Assembly (NCBI RefSeq): GCF_028686475.1
Contig: NZ_JAQUCA010000015.1
Location: 1-64,000 of the forward strand
Source: Giesbergeria sp.
GTDB lineage: Bacteria > Pseudomonadota > Gammaproteobacteria > Burkholderiales > Burkholderiaceae_C
Direction: 5' to 3'
Length of the DNA: 64,000 bases
Every line of letters begins with the position of its first letter. The stretch's first letter is position 1. The translations under genes were made by a program, and so were the position numbers. This document shows, in pieces, positions 8,203-18,180 of this stretch. The notes beneath the pieces were generated by a model that did no database searches, was not told the origin of the DNA, and saw only the letters and a program-made list of their open reading frames with translations.

Positions 8203-8205
8203 GCC

Positions 8206-10035
8206 ATGACTGAAGCAACCGACGAGCTGACCGACTCCACGCAAGCGCGCGAGGTGTTCTTGCAAGGCTGTGGCCTGCCCGAGGATTGGGCGGGTCAGGC
8301 CCAATGGCGCATCCTAGAAACCGGCTTTGGTTTTGGCCTGAATTTTCTGGTTACTTGGGCCGCTTGGCGCGCCGACCCGCAACGGCCCCAGCTGCTGCAT
8401 TTCATCGCGCTAGAGGCTGGGCCGGCAGCGGCGGATGATGTGCTGCGCGTAGCAGCACGCCACCCCGAACTGGCCGAACTGGCCCAAGCCCTGGCAGCCC
8501 AATACTGGGGCTTGCTACCGGGGGTGCATCGCCTGTTTTTTGACGAAGGCCGCGTGCTGCTCACGCTGGCCATTGGCGATGCCCAAACGCTGTTGCGCGC
8601 GCAAGATTGGACGGTGGACAGCGTTTATCTGGATGGCTGCTTTAACCCAGCTTGTAACCCGGAGCTTTGGAGCCTAGCCAGCTTCAAAGCCGTGGCACGC
8701 TGTTGTCGCCGTGGCGCACGGCTGGCGACTTGGAACGTCGCCCGGCCAGTGCGCGAAGCCCTGACGCAATGCGGCTTTAGCGTGGCTAAAGTGCCGGGGA
8801 TACCACCCGCGCGCGACACCCTGCAAGCCACCTTTGACCCCCATTGGCAGCCGCGCAAGCCTGCCAGCGCCAGTGCGACACCTGCACCTGCCAAAGCTGG
8901 GCAGTGTGTGGTGATTGGTGCGGGCTTGGCCGGTGCCGCCGTGGCGGCCAGTTTGGCCCGGCGTGGTTGGCAAGTGCAGGTGCTAGACCAAGCCGCGCAG
9001 CCTGCCGCTGGGGCTTCTGGTTTGCCAGCGGGCTTGTTCTGCCCGCATATTTCCCCTGACGATAGCGTGATTTCGCGCCTCTCGCGCAGTGGCATTCGGG
9101 TGCTGATGGCCCAGGCCCAAAACCTGTTGCAAGCAGGCCAAGATTGGCAACCCGAGGGCGTGTTAGAGCATCGCGTCGATGGTCGTTTGGGCTTACCAGC
9201 CCACTGGCCCGATGGCCCCGGCAGCGATTGGAGCCACCCGGCCAGCACCGCCCAACTGCAAGCCGCTGGTTTGGCGCCCGAGGCCATCGCCTGCTGGCAT
9301 GTGCGCGCTGGTTGGTTGCGCCCGGCCCAATTGGTCGCCGCCTTACTGGCACAGCCCGGCATCGTCTGGCGTGGTGGTGCCAACGTGGCCCACCTGCACG
9401 CCACCGAAGCAGTCAATGGCAACTTGCAATGGCAGATGTTGGATGCCGACGGCCACCTGCTGGCCCAAGCGCCCTTGGTGGTGCTGGCCGCTGGTTTTGC
9501 CAGTCGGGCTTTGTCGGGTGAGCGCCTACCGCTGCGCCCCTTGCGCGGGCAAATCTCTTGGGCAGTGCAAGATGCGGCCTTAGAGGCCGCCTTGCCTCCC
9601 TTCCCCGTCAATGGCGAGGGCAATTTGGTCAGCCATATTCCGCTGGACGATGGCCGCCGTGCTTGGCATTTAGGCTCCACCTTCGAGCGCGGTATCGACA
9701 CCCTGCCACCCACCGCAGAGGAACGCGCGCAAGCCCACGCCGCCAACCGGCAACGCTTGTCCGGTTTACTGCCCACGCTGGCCCCCACCTTTGATGCCTA
9801 TTGGCCCGAGGTACAAGCTTGGGCCGCCGTGCGCTGCACCGCCCCCGACCGCCTGCCCGTGGTAGGCCCGCTAGACAGCGCCAGCCTGCCCGGCCTGTGG
9901 GCCTGCACTGCGATGGGCGCACGCGGGCTAAGCTTGTCTTTGCTGTGCGCCGAATTGTTAGCCGCCCGTTTGCATAATGAGCCGCTGCCCTTGGATGCCA
10001 AACTGGCACAAGCCTTGGCCGTAGAGCGGCTGTAA
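8206..10035 (+). CDS. mnmC: Bifunctional tRNA wobble-uridine modification enzyme MnmC, short N-terminus
   Basis: MnmC finishes 5-methylaminomethyl-2-thiouridine at tRNA position 34. The C-terminal FAD oxidoreductase removes the carboxymethyl group and the N-terminal methyltransferase adds the methyl. The 609-residue protein has the methyltransferase segments ILETGFGFGLNFL and DGCFNPACNPELW, then the flavin-binding CVVIGAGLAGAAVAASLARR near residue 235. The residues before QAREVFLQGCGLP number only about 14. The family normally has 30-40 there, including a conserved (R/D)F(G/D)D.Y.S stretch that is missing. The gap coincides with the junction to the accessory block upstream. Confidence 0.93.
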   Translation: MTEATDELTDSTQAREVFLQGCGLPEDWAGQAQWRILETGFGFGLNFLVTWAAWRADPQRPQLLHFIALEAGPAAADDVLRVAARHPELAELAQALAAQYWGLLPGVHRLFFDEGRVLLTLAIGDAQTLLRAQDWTVDSVYLDGCFNPACNPELWSLASFKAVARCCRRGARLATWNVARPVREALTQCGFSVAKVPGIPPARDTLQATFDPHWQPRKPASASATPAPAKAGQCVVIGAGLAGAAVAASLARRGWQVQVLDQAAQPAAGASGLPAGLFCPHISPDDSVISRLSRSGIRVLMAQAQNLLQAGQDWQPEGVLEHRVDGRLGLPAHWPDGPGSDWSHPASTAQLQAAGLAPEAIACWHVRAGWLRPAQLVAALLAQPGIVWRGGANVAHLHATEAVNGNLQWQMLDADGHLLAQAPLVVLAAGFASRALSGERLPLRPLRGQISWAVQDAALEAALPPFPVNGEGNLVSHIPLDDGRRAWHLGSTFERGIDTLPPTAEERAQAHAANRQRLSGLLPTLAPTFDAYWPEVQAWAAVRCTAPDRLPVVGPLDSASLPGLWACTAMGARGLSLSLLCAELLAARLHNEPLPLDAKLAQALAVERL

Positions 10036-10047
10036 GCTGCTGCCGCC

Positions 10048-11550
10048 TTATACCGTGCGGCTACGCGCCAGTGGCGGATTTTTGGCAAAGTAGCGGCGGA
10101 TGCCATTCATCAGCGCATCGGCCAACTCAGCCTGATAAGCGGCACTGCGGAGCTTGGCTTCTTCTTCCGGGTTGCTGATAAAGGCCGTCTCGACCAACAC
10201 GCTGGGGATGTCGGGGGCTTTGAGTACCGCAAACCCGGCTTGTTCTACCCGTGGTTTGTGCAGCTTGCCTACATTGCCAATCTCGCCCAACAACACGCTG
10301 CCCAATTTCAGGCTGTCGTTGATTTGTGCTGTGGTGCTCATATCCAGTAGCGCACGCTGCACATGCTGGTCTTTGACGCGCACATTCACGCCACCAATCA
10401 AATCGGCTTGGTTTTCTTTGTTCGCCAACCAACGCGCCGCCGTGCTGGAGGCCGCTCCTTGGCTCAGGGCAAACACGCTGGCCCCACGCGCATCGGGGTT
10501 GGTAAAGGCATCGGCATGGATACTGACAAACAAATCCGCCTGCACGCGCTGGGCTTTTTGCACCCGCGTAGCCAGTGGCACAAAATAATCGCCATCGCGC
10601 GTCATGTAGGCGCGCATTGGGTTACCGGCAATCGTGGTGCGGTTGATGCGTTCGCGCAGCAGATGGGCCACGCGCAACACGATGTCTTTCTCGCGCGTAC
10701 CGTTGGGGCCAATCGCGCCGGGGTCTTCGCCGCCGTGGCCGGGGTCCAGCGCAATAATGATGAGGCGGTCGGTTTGGCGTTGCTGGGCCGTGGCTGCGCT
10801 AGAGTTGCTTACGGGGGGGGGCGCGGCGGTCGCTGGAGCTGGTGCTGGCGCTACGGGACGTGTGGCAGCAGGCTTCGGTGCCGGTGCCGGAATGGGATGC
10901 TGCTCGTGGTGCTTGGCAATCAACTCCCCCAGCGGGTCCACGCCAGCACCGGCAGGCGTGGCGGCTGCCGTGGCTGGGCTGGCTGATTTGCTGGCGCTGG
11001 GCTTGGTTGCTGCGGTTACGGGGGCGGTGACAGGTGCAGGTGCAGGTGCAACTGCTGGTGCAGCGGCAACGCTGGCATCAGAATCGCGCAGGCGCTCGGC
11101 AATCAGCGCCTCTAGGGGGTCGATGGGGCTGGCGGGATATAAATCAATCACCAACCGATGGCCATAGGCGGCCACAGGCGGCAGGGCAAACACTTGGGGC
11201 CGTGCTGCTTGCTTGAGGTCAATCACCAGCCGCACCACATTCGGGGCATTTTGGCCCACGCGGATGCCCGCAATGTTGGGGTCATCGGCACGCACCTTGG
11301 CCAGCAACTCGCGCAATTGTGGGCTTAGTTCAATGCCCTCAATATCCACTGCCAGCCGGGGCGGTTGGGTGATAAAAAATTGCTTGTTGTTCAGTTTGGT
11401 GTCTGACTCAATCGTCACGCGGGTGTAATCGGCCGCAGGCCAAACGCGCACCGCCAAAATGCCAGCGCCACGGGCCAACTGGCCAGCTCCCAGCAGCAGC
11501 ACCAGTCCACCACGTTGCAACAGACTGCGCCGGGTTGTATGGGCGCTCAT
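10048..11550 (-). CDS. amiC: N-acetylmuramoyl-L-alanine amidase with AMIN domain
   Basis: A periplasmic amidase that cuts septal peptidoglycan during daughter-cell separation. The 500-residue product has a TTRRSLLQRGG twin-arginine-type signal, an AMIN domain (about residues 28-135) for septal targeting, and a long Ala/Pro linker (about 155-262). The Amidase_3 domain carries the zinc and catalytic motifs DPGHGGEDPGA, GTREKDI, SIHADAF and VETAFISN. Its ATG overlaps the tsaE stop by four bases. It converges with mnmC, leaving only 12 bases between the stops and no terminator. Confidence 0.95.
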   Translation of the reverse strand: MSAHTTRRSLLQRGGLVLLLGAGQLARGAGILAVRVWPAADYTRVTIESDTKLNNKQFFITQPPRLAVDIEGIELSPQLRELLAKVRADDPNIAGIRVGQNAPNVVRLVIDLKQAARPQVFALPPVAAYGHRLVIDLYPASPIDPLEALIAERLRDSDASVAAAPAVAPAPAPVTAPVTAATKPSASKSASPATAAATPAGAGVDPLGELIAKHHEQHPIPAPAPKPAATRPVAPAPAPATAAPPPVSNSSAATAQQRQTDRLIIIALDPGHGGEDPGAIGPNGTREKDIVLRVAHLLRERINRTTIAGNPMRAYMTRDGDYFVPLATRVQKAQRVQADLFVSIHADAFTNPDARGASVFALSQGAASSTAARWLANKENQADLIGGVNVRVKDQHVQRALLDMSTTAQINDSLKLGSVLLGEIGNVGKLHKPRVEQAGFAVLKAPDIPSVLVETAFISNPEEEAKLRSAAYQAELADALMNGIRRYFAKNPPLARSRTV

Positions 11551-12002
11551 GCTTGCAATCCTTGCAGTAGCTGTTGCCCACGCACGGTCTGGGCTTGTAG
11601 CGTGGCTTGGCGGCAGGTTTCGTCCTGTACGTCTAAGGCAATCGCCAAATCAGCCGGAGGCAGCACGGCGGCAGCTTTTTCTGGCCATTCGGCCAGTTTT
11701 AGGCCGGTGCTGGCAAAAATATCCCGAAACCCGGCATCTTCCCATTCACGCGGGTCATCAAAGCGGTAAAAATCAAAATGCCAAATGGCCATGTGGGGCG
11801 CTTGGTGTGGCTCCACCACCGCATAGGTCGGGCTTTTGATACGGCCTTGTACCCCCAAAGCGCGCAACAAATGGCGCACCAAGGTGGTTTTGCCTGCACC
11901 CAAATCGCCATGCAAAGTGATAAAAGCATCGGCCAAGGCCGGTTGTGCCGCCAAACGTTGGGCAAAATGGGCGGTATCGTCTTCATGGTGCCATGTAAAC
12001 AC
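11547..12002 (-). CDS. tsaE: tRNA threonylcarbamoyladenosine biosynthesis ATPase TsaE
   Basis: TsaE is the ATPase that supports TsaB/TsaD in making t6A37 in ANN-reading tRNAs. The 151-residue protein has the P-loop HGDLGAGKTTLVRHLLRALG, then SPTYAVVEPH and HFDFYRF, all family hallmarks. The frame is open far upstream without an ATG; the GTG at 12002 gives a normal-length N-terminus, so this is the likely start. It is coupled to amiC by an ATGA overlap and diverges from queG with 33 bases between starts. Confidence 0.92.
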   Translation of the reverse strand: MFTWHHEDDTAHFAQRLAAQPALADAFITLHGDLGAGKTTLVRHLLRALGVQGRIKSPTYAVVEPHQAPHMAIWHFDFYRFDDPREWEDAGFRDIFASTGLKLAEWPEKAAAVLPPADLAIALDVQDETCRQATLQAQTVRGQQLLQGLQA

Positions 12003-12035
12003 TGCCGGTGCAGTGACAGTTTCTACAATCGGGCA

Positions 12036-13133
12036 ATGGTGGTTTGTAGCAGTCAACTTATTCCTCAAATGCGGCAATGGGCGCGCGAGCTGGGATTTTC
12101 CCAAATTGGCATCGCGGGCGTAGATTTGTCTGGTGCAGAAGCCGGTTTGGTGCAATGGCTGGCCCAAGGGTTCCACGGCGACATGCACTATATGGCCGCC
12201 CACGGCCTCAAGCGTGCGCGGCCCGCAGAACTGGTGCCGGGCACCATCAGCGTGATTACGGCGCGCATGGATTATTTGCCGCACGATACGCCAGCGGGCT
12301 GGCAAGGTGTCGAGTTTGCCCGTTTGCAACAACCCACGCAAGGCGTGGTCTCTTTGTATGCCCGTGGGCGCGATTACCATAAAGTGTTGCGCGCCCGGCT
12401 GCAAAAGTTGGCGGACCGGCTGGCCCAAGCCGTGGGGCCATTGGGGCACCGCGTCTTTACCGATTCGGCCCCGGTGCTAGAAGCCGAACTGGCGGCACGC
12501 AGTGGCCAAGGCTGGCGCGGTAAACACACCCTGCTGCTCAACCGGCAAGCGGGTTCCATGTTTTTTTTGGGCGAAATTTATATTGATTTGGCCTTAGAAC
12601 CCACCGAGGCCAGCAGCGCCCATTGCGGCCAATGCAGCGCCTGTATGGATATTTGCCCTACCCAAGCCATTGTGGCCCCTTACCGCTTGGATGCGCGCCG
12701 CTGCATTTCTTACCTGACGATAGAACACGCTGGCCCGATTCCCCTAGAACTGCGCCCGCTGCTGGGCAACCACATTTACGGCTGTGACGATTGCCAACTG
12801 GTGTGCCCGTGGAACAAATTTGCCCAAACCAGCACCTTGGCCGATTTTGCTGCGCGCGCTGGGTTGTCGGGTCAGCAGTTGGTGCATCTGTTTTCGTGGG
12901 ATGAAGCCAGCTTTTTACGTTTAACCGAAGGCAGCCCCATTCGCCGTATTGGCCACGAACGCTGGTTACGCAACGTGGCCATCGCTTTGGGCAACGCCTT
13001 GCGCGTGGCCGATGCCCAAACTGCCGCGCCGCTGCGTGCTGCGCTGCACAACCGTAGCGACGCTACCAGCACCTTGGTGCGCGAGCATATCGCCTGGGCC
13101 TTGGCCCAAGCGCCCAACTTGGGCAACACTTAA
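12036..13133 (+). CDS. queG: Epoxyqueuosine reductase QueG
   Basis: QueG carries out the last step of queuosine synthesis in tRNA, a cobalamin-dependent reduction. The 365-residue protein shows two 4Fe-4S motifs, [16 protein letters not shown] and [15 protein letters not shown], after the N-terminal cobalamin-binding half. The start at 12036 is preferred; an in-frame ATG at 12069 is possible. There is no strong ribosome-binding site. The stop codon overlaps the cheB stop on the opposite strand by two bases. Confidence 0.94.
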   Translation: MVVCSSQLIPQMRQWARELGFSQIGIAGVDLSGAEAGLVQWLAQGFHGDMHYMAAHGLKRARPAELVPGTISVITARMDYLPHDTPAGWQGVEFARLQQPTQGVVSLYARGRDYHKVLRARLQKLADRLAQAVGPLGHRVFTDSAPVLEAELAARSGQGWRGKHTLLLNRQAGSMFFLGEIYIDLALEPTEASSAHCGQCSACMDICPTQAIVAPYRLDARRCISYLTIEHAGPIPLELRPLLGNHIYGCDDCQLVCPWNKFAQTSTLADFAARAGLSGQQLVHLFSWDEASFLRLTEGSPIRRIGHERWLRNVAIALGNALRVADAQTAAPLRAALHNRSDATSTLVREHIAWALAQAPNLGNT

Positions 13134-14191
13134 AGCGACATTTGCGCCTGAATTTCGCGCGCAATCGCCTCTAGCGACACGGCACGCATCACCGCGCCGC
13201 GCTTTACCGCCTCTTTGGGCATCCCATAAACCACGCAACTGCGCTCATCTTGGCCCAAGGTTTGCGCGCCCACTTTACGCATCTCCAGCAAACCCGCCGC
13301 GCCATCATCGCCCATACCCGTCATGATGACCCCGAGCGCATTGGCCCCGGCACTTTTGGCCACCGAACGGAACAACACATCCACCGAAGGCCGGTGCCGA
13401 TTGACCAGCGGGCCATCCACCACCTCGACAAAATACTGGGCACCGTTGCGCCGCAGCAACATATGCTTGCCACCGGGCGCAATCAAGGCTCGGCCTGGCA
13501 TCACGCGGTCGTTGTTTTGCGCCTCTTTAACTTCAATTTGGCACAGGCCATTGAGACGGCTGGCAAAGGCAGCAGTAAATTGTTCGGGCATGTGCTGCAC
13601 AATCACAATACCGGGACACACGCGCGGCAAAGCAGTCAGCACCACCTCTAACGCTTGTGTGCCGCCGGTAGAAGTACCCAAAGCCACCACGCGCTCAGTG
13701 GTTTGAATCATGGCTTGGCGGCCAGTATCGGCCACGGCGGGCAAAATCGCATCTGCCGTAAGTTTATCCCGTGGTTGTAATCGACGCACATTGGCGCGCG
13801 CCGCTGCCTTGACGGCGGCAGTTAAATCATCGCTGCTATCGGTTAAAAATTGCTTGAGGCCCAATTTGGGCTTGGTGATAATAGAAACCGCTCCAGCAGA
13901 CAAAGCCGCCAAAGAAGTTTGCGCGCCCTTTTCTGTCAGGGTAGAGCAAATCACCACCGGCGTGGGATGCTCGGCCATGATTTTCTTTAAAAAAGTAATG
14001 CCATCCATGCGCGGCATTTCAATGTCCAGCACAATCACATCTGGCCATTGTTTGGCCATGCGCGTCATGGCCAAAATCGGGTCGGCCACAGCAGCCAACA
14101 CCTCAATTTCGGGGTCAGATTCTAATAATGCCGTCACTACTTGGCGCACGACCGCCGAGTCATCGACCACCATCACTTTAATACGTTTCAT
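13130..14191 (-). CDS. cheB: Chemotaxis glutamate methylesterase / response regulator CheB
   Basis: CheB demethylates receptors when phosphorylated by CheA, giving adaptation. The 353-residue protein has a receiver domain with phosphoacceptor D56 ([11 protein letters not shown]) and a methylesterase domain. The catalytic triad is S174 (LGTSTGG), H200 (VQHMPEQF) and an Asp in GMGDDGA. The ATG at 14191 overlaps the cheD stop by four bases; a longer frame to 14233 lacks support. It is the last gene of the chemotaxis operon. Confidence 0.95.
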   Translation of the reverse strand: MKRIKVMVVDDSAVVRQVVTALLESDPEIEVLAAVADPILAMTRMAKQWPDVIVLDIEMPRMDGITFLKKIMAEHPTPVVICSTLTEKGAQTSLAALSAGAVSIITKPKLGLKQFLTDSSDDLTAAVKAAARANVRRLQPRDKLTADAILPAVADTGRQAMIQTTERVVALGTSTGGTQALEVVLTALPRVCPGIVIVQHMPEQFTAAFASRLNGLCQIEVKEAQNNDRVMPGRALIAPGGKHMLLRRNGAQYFVEVVDGPLVNRHRPSVDVLFRSVAKSAGANALGVIMTGMGDDGAAGLLEMRKVGAQTLGQDERSCVVYGMPKEAVKRGAVMRAVSLEAIAREIQAQMSL

Positions 14192-14697
14192 GGCTGATTG
14201 GGGAGTTGTGTGGGTTTGACTTGGTGAGACCAAACATCCCCGGTACTGACATCAAAAATAATTTGTCGGTGGCCAATGCCAAACAGGCTCTCAGAAATAA
14301 TTGGGATGCCCTGCGCCTGCAATAAAGTGCGCGCCGCCTCGCCATTTCTGCGCCCAATGTGCATCATGCCTTTGCGCGTTTGTTTAGGAAACATATTACC
14401 ACCGCCAAAAATTTTGCTTTGGCATTGCTGCGGTTTGATACCAGCTTGGGCCAATTCAGCCAGCATCAGCTGCAACGCCTCGTCGCCATAGCGTGCATCC
14501 AAAGGCCGTACTCCAGCATCGAACAAATGGCGTGTAGGCAGTAAAAAATGCGACATGGCCCCGATGCGGCTGGCTGGGTGCCACAGGGTAATCGACACGC
14601 ACGAGCCTAGCATGGTACGTATTTGGTAATTGGCATCACCGACAAAATACTCCCCTGGCTTGAGAAAAATGTCAATCAAATCGTTCAGGTGCGCCAT
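14188..14697 (-). CDS. cheD: Chemoreceptor glutamine deamidase CheD
   Basis: CheD deamidates receptor glutamines and in some species assists a CheC-type phosphatase. The 169-residue protein has the catalytic Cys33 in [12 protein letters not shown], His50 in GAMSHFLLP and the preceding Thr28, the same spacing as the known CheD triad. It starts one base after the cheR stop and overlaps cheB, so the three adaptation enzymes are translated together. Confidence 0.94.
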   Translation of the reverse strand: MAHLNDLIDIFLKPGEYFVGDANYQIRTMLGSCVSITLWHPASRIGAMSHFLLPTRHLFDAGVRPLDARYGDEALQLMLAELAQAGIKPQQCQSKIFGGGNMFPKQTRKGMMHIGRRNGEAARTLLQAQGIPIISESLFGIGHRQIIFDVSTGDVWSHQVKPTQLPNQP

Positions 14698-14698
14698 T

Positions 14699-15508
14699 TC
14701 AGGGATTTTTGCGATAAATAGAGGGAGCCAAGGGCTGCACGTCGTGATTAATATCGTTCAAGCTTTCAGAATGTCCAATAAAGAAATGCCCCCCAGGGCG
14801 AATGGCTGCAATCACTCTGGCCACCACTTCGCGTTTAGTATTGTCATTAAAATAAATCATGACATTACGCAAAAAAACAATATCAAACAGACCCAATTGG
14901 GGTAAAGGCGCATTCAGATTCAGTTGGCGAAAATGCACTTTTTGACGCAAGCTGCGCTCAATCAACAAGCTGCCTTGGTATTCTTGCGTGCCACGCAAAC
15001 AAAAGCGCCGCAGGTAGTCGGTAGGCACATCTCGCGCACGTTCTAGCGAATAATGGGCTCTGGCCGCACCACGCAATACCTTGGTGCTAATATCTGAACC
15101 TACAACCTCCCAAGGGGTATCTTGGCCCAAGCAATCGGCCAAAACCATTGCAATACTGTAGGCTTCTTCACCGCTGGAGCTGGCGGCACTCCAAACCCGA
15201 AACATCGCACTGCGCCCACGGGCAGCCGAGGCTTGGCGACGCAAAAATTCAAAATGTTTGGCTTCGCGGAAAAAATAAGTTTCGTTGGTCGTTAGCGCAT
15301 CAATCGCCATCTGCAATTCTGCCGCATGTACGCCATCGTGCAGCAGCCGAAAATACTCGCCATAGCTTTCTAAGCCGTGGTAACGTAAGCGTTTGGCCAA
15401 GCGCCCACTGACCAAGGCTTTTTTAGAATCTGGCAGGGTAATGCCGGCTGCATCAAAAATAAAGCGCTGGAATAAAGCAAATTCTTGGTCACTCAACGCA
15501 GTGGTCAT
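14699..15508 (-). CDS. cheR: Chemotaxis protein methyltransferase CheR
   Basis: CheR methylates receptor glutamates with S-adenosylmethionine. The 269-residue protein has the N-terminal helical domain (TTNETYFFRE) and the SAM-binding segment FRVWSAASSSGEEAYSIAM. The C-terminal FDIVFLRNVMIYFN and GGHFFIGHSESL segments are also typical of the family. The ATG at 15508 gives the usual length; the frame extends to 15565 without a better site. About 90 bases separate it from the receptor gene upstream. Confidence 0.95.
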   Translation of the reverse strand: MTTALSDQEFALFQRFIFDAAGITLPDSKKALVSGRLAKRLRYHGLESYGEYFRLLHDGVHAAELQMAIDALTTNETYFFREAKHFEFLRRQASAARGRSAMFRVWSAASSSGEEAYSIAMVLADCLGQDTPWEVVGSDISTKVLRGAARAHYSLERARDVPTDYLRRFCLRGTQEYQGSLLIERSLRQKVHFRQLNLNAPLPQLGLFDIVFLRNVMIYFNDNTKREVVARVIAAIRPGGHFFIGHSESLNDINHDVQPLAPSIYRKNP

Positions 15509-15599
15509 AGGGTGAAATACCGCCACAGTGAAAGATAAAATCCACTCGACACACCAAGCCCCCATGTGATAGCGCCCAATTTATTCATAGAGCCACCTT

Positions 15600-18104
15600 T
15601 TAGAATTTGGTAAACTTACTTTCGTCAATATCGGTATCGCTGCCCTCAGGGCTTGCAGAGGTCGCCAAACCCATTGATTTGATAAAAGCTTTGGATGAAC
15701 CCGCAGAGACCCGCCCCCTTGGAGCCTGTGCATGACTGCTGTGCTGCGCCACTCTGCCAGCGCCAGTATAGGTAGCGGTAGAAGCTTTAGCCGTATTGGC
15801 TACCAACCTGCGACCGCTTCCCTCTAATTTGAAAAAAGCCATTGTTTGCTGCAACTGCTGCACTTGGCCGCTCATTTCTTCTGCAGTGGCTGCCAGTTCT
15901 TCCGAGCTGGAAGCATTTTGCTGTGTGGTTTGGCTCAATTGGCTGATGGCCGAATTAATTTGGCTGGCTCCAGAGGATTGCTCCTCAGAAGCTGCGCTAA
16001 TCTCTTGTACCAAATCAGAGGTTTTCTTAATGCTGGGCACAATTTCATCCAGCAGCTTTCCCGCTTTTTCCGCCAAATCAACACTCGAACCCGCAACTTC
16101 GCCAATTTCTTGTGCTGCCACTTGGCTGCGCTCGGCCAGTTTACGCACTTCAGCGGCTACCACGGCAAAACCCTTGCCATGTTCACCCGCACGGGCTGCC
16201 TCAATTGCTGCATTCAGGGCCAGCAAATTGGTTTGGTAAGCAATATCGTCAATAATACCGATTTTCTTGGCAATTTGCTTCATGGCAGCTACCGTTGCTG
16301 CGACTGATTCACCGCCTTCGGTGGCTTGTTTGGCCGCTTGGCTGGCCATGCCATCGGTGACTTTGGCATTTTCGGTATTTTGCGAGATGGAAGAAGTCAT
16401 CTGCTCAATCGAAGCGCTGGTTTGTTCCACACTGGCGGCCTGTTCGCTGGAGGCTTGCGACAATGATTGTGCAGTGACACTTACCTGATCCGACGCATTA
16501 GACAGCGCTTCGGTCGCATTAATAACTTCGGCAATCACGCTGGCCATTTTACCGACCGCATTATTGACCATATTCTTTAGCTCGCGCAGGTCCCCTTGAT
16601 AATTGCCATCGACACTGTGTGTTAAATCACCTTGTTCAACGGAGCCAAGTACGGCACTGACCTCGTTCACTGGCTGTACCACGGCTTCTAAGGTGGCATT
16701 AATGCCTTCAATCACCTTACGGAAATCGCCCAAATGCTTCGCTGCATCGGCACGCACCGATAATTTACCCTCTAAGGTAGCTTGAGACAGCATTTTGGCA
16801 TCAGCCACCAAAGCCCCTACGGCATGAATCACATCCAGCAAGCTCTTGGCCAGAATATCTTGCTCAGAACGCACCTTTACCGACACTGATAAATCGCCCT
16901 TAGCGATGGACTGGGCTGCCGCTGCCTGCTGATTCGTTGCTTCAATACAAGCATTCAAGTTATTTTTAATGGTATTAAAATCACCATTATAACTATCCGT
17001 GATGGCAGGTGGTACATCACCGATGGCAATACGGGCCACATAATTGGCGGCAACATTCAAGGGGCCAATCACGGCATCCAGCGTATCATTAACACCCTGC
17101 ACAATTTTACCAAAATCACCTTGATGTTTAGAAACATCAGCACGGGTAGTCAATTTTCCCTCTACTGCCGCCTGAGATAACAAATGGGCATCGACCATCA
17201 TGGTTTGTACTGCTGATTGCATAGCAGCAATAGATTGTGTCAAAGCCCCCACCTCATCACGGCTACCATGCTCAAGCTGGAATGCAAAATTGCCTTCTGC
17301 CATATTTTGTGCCGCATTCATTAATTTACGCACAGGCGGCACGATTTTCATAAACAACAACCAACCCAACACCACTGAAGTCAGCACCGCCAAGGCGGTG
17401 ATAACAAAAAGCAAATTCTTCAATGTTTCAGAATGTGCGGCACTTTTTGCTACTTGAGAGGCTGTGCGCTTGTCAAGTAGTACAAAAAATTCATCGACTG
17501 GTGCCATCACCTTGGCTTTGTAGAGGTGATAATCACGGCTGTGCAGCAAATTTCTGGCCAATTCAAAATCTGGTGCTTTCGATACTGTGTAGTTACCTTG
17601 GCTATCAGCGTACAAACCCTTCGCTGCATTCATCGCCTTTATTTCGGTTTGCACCAATTCATTAGAATTAGCAGCAGATTGCTCTAGCTTGGCCAACTCT
17701 TCGGTGCTAAATCCGGCTTGTTTCATCAAGGTCAACAAAGGCACAGCCACTGTGGGCGGGCGCGGCATACTCTCACCAGCAGCTACAAAATCCCAATAAA
17801 TGCGTTGATACTCTTGCGGCCTTGGTTTTTTGCCATTGCGAATATCTAAAATTTCATTGTATTGACGTTCATATTCTGCTTGGCCACCACTGACCACATA
17901 AGTGCGTGCCAAACGGGTTAAATCATCAGAGCTTTGGCGCAATTCATCGGCTAATAAATAAGCTGCATAGCGTTCTTCTTGGCGCAGAGAGGCTTCTTTT
18001 TCAGCCGAAGATGCTAGGATAGAAAAAGTGAAAATTATCAATAAAAAACTGATAATAACGGCAAAGGAAAACACCAGCAATGTACGAATAGACATATTTT
18101 TCAT
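15600..18104 (-). CDS. Methyl-accepting chemotaxis receptor with repeated HAMP-like segments (834 aa)
   Basis: A transmembrane receptor that controls CheA. Residues 9-31 and 231-253 are membrane helices flanking a periplasmic domain of about 200 residues. A HAMP domain (about 254-306) follows. Further HAMP-like segments come next, sharing an AAVEGKL...RAD..KHQGDF...[13 protein letters not shown] pattern with the other large receptor. The signalling hairpin tip reads [20 protein letters not shown]. The protein ends [11 protein letters not shown], nearly the same tail as the 969-residue receptor. The start has AAGGA five bases upstream, and a candidate promoter lies just before it. Confidence 0.93.
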   Translation of the reverse strand: MKNMSIRTLLVFSFAVIISFLLIIFTFSILASSAEKEASLRQEERYAAYLLADELRQSSDDLTRLARTYVVSGGQAEYERQYNEILDIRNGKKPRPQEYQRIYWDFVAAGESMPRPPTVAVPLLTLMKQAGFSTEELAKLEQSAANSNELVQTEIKAMNAAKGLYADSQGNYTVSKAPDFELARNLLHSRDYHLYKAKVMAPVDEFFVLLDKRTASQVAKSAAHSETLKNLLFVITALAVLTSVVLGWLLFMKIVPPVRKLMNAAQNMAEGNFAFQLEHGSRDEVGALTQSIAAMQSAVQTMMVDAHLLSQAAVEGKLTTRADVSKHQGDFGKIVQGVNDTLDAVIGPLNVAANYVARIAIGDVPPAITDSYNGDFNTIKNNLNACIEATNQQAAAAQSIAKGDLSVSVKVRSEQDILAKSLLDVIHAVGALVADAKMLSQATLEGKLSVRADAAKHLGDFRKVIEGINATLEAVVQPVNEVSAVLGSVEQGDLTHSVDGNYQGDLRELKNMVNNAVGKMASVIAEVINATEALSNASDQVSVTAQSLSQASSEQAASVEQTSASIEQMTSSISQNTENAKVTDGMASQAAKQATEGGESVAATVAAMKQIAKKIGIIDDIAYQTNLLALNAAIEAARAGEHGKGFAVVAAEVRKLAERSQVAAQEIGEVAGSSVDLAEKAGKLLDEIVPSIKKTSDLVQEISAASEEQSSGASQINSAISQLSQTTQQNASSSEELAATAEEMSGQVQQLQQTMAFFKLEGSGRRLVANTAKASTATYTGAGRVAQHSSHAQAPRGRVSAGSSKAFIKSMGLATSASPEGSDTDIDESKFTKF

Positions 18105-18120
18105 GATTTTCCTTAGTGAA

Positions 18121-18150
18121 TTATCAATTAATTATTTTGATTGATGTCAA
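18121..18150 (-). promoter_or_regulatory. Candidate internal promoter before the 834-aa receptor gene
   Basis: On the minus strand a perfect TTGACA (18145-18150) is followed by an 18-base AT-rich spacer and TGATAA (18121-18126), just upstream of the receptor start at 18104. The surrounding 60 bases are far more AT-rich than the genes. It would allow separate transcription of the receptor and cheRDB. Confidence 0.4.
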
Positions 18151-18180
18151 TAATACTATAAGCAGTGAAGCGCCCCCCAC

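Noticed and set aside
8625-9788. 387-codon open frame antisense to mnmC
   Set aside because: It mirrors a gene with clear MnmC motifs, has a Trp/Ser/Arg-rich composition typical of antisense frames in GC-rich codon use, and shows no domain or ribosome-binding site.
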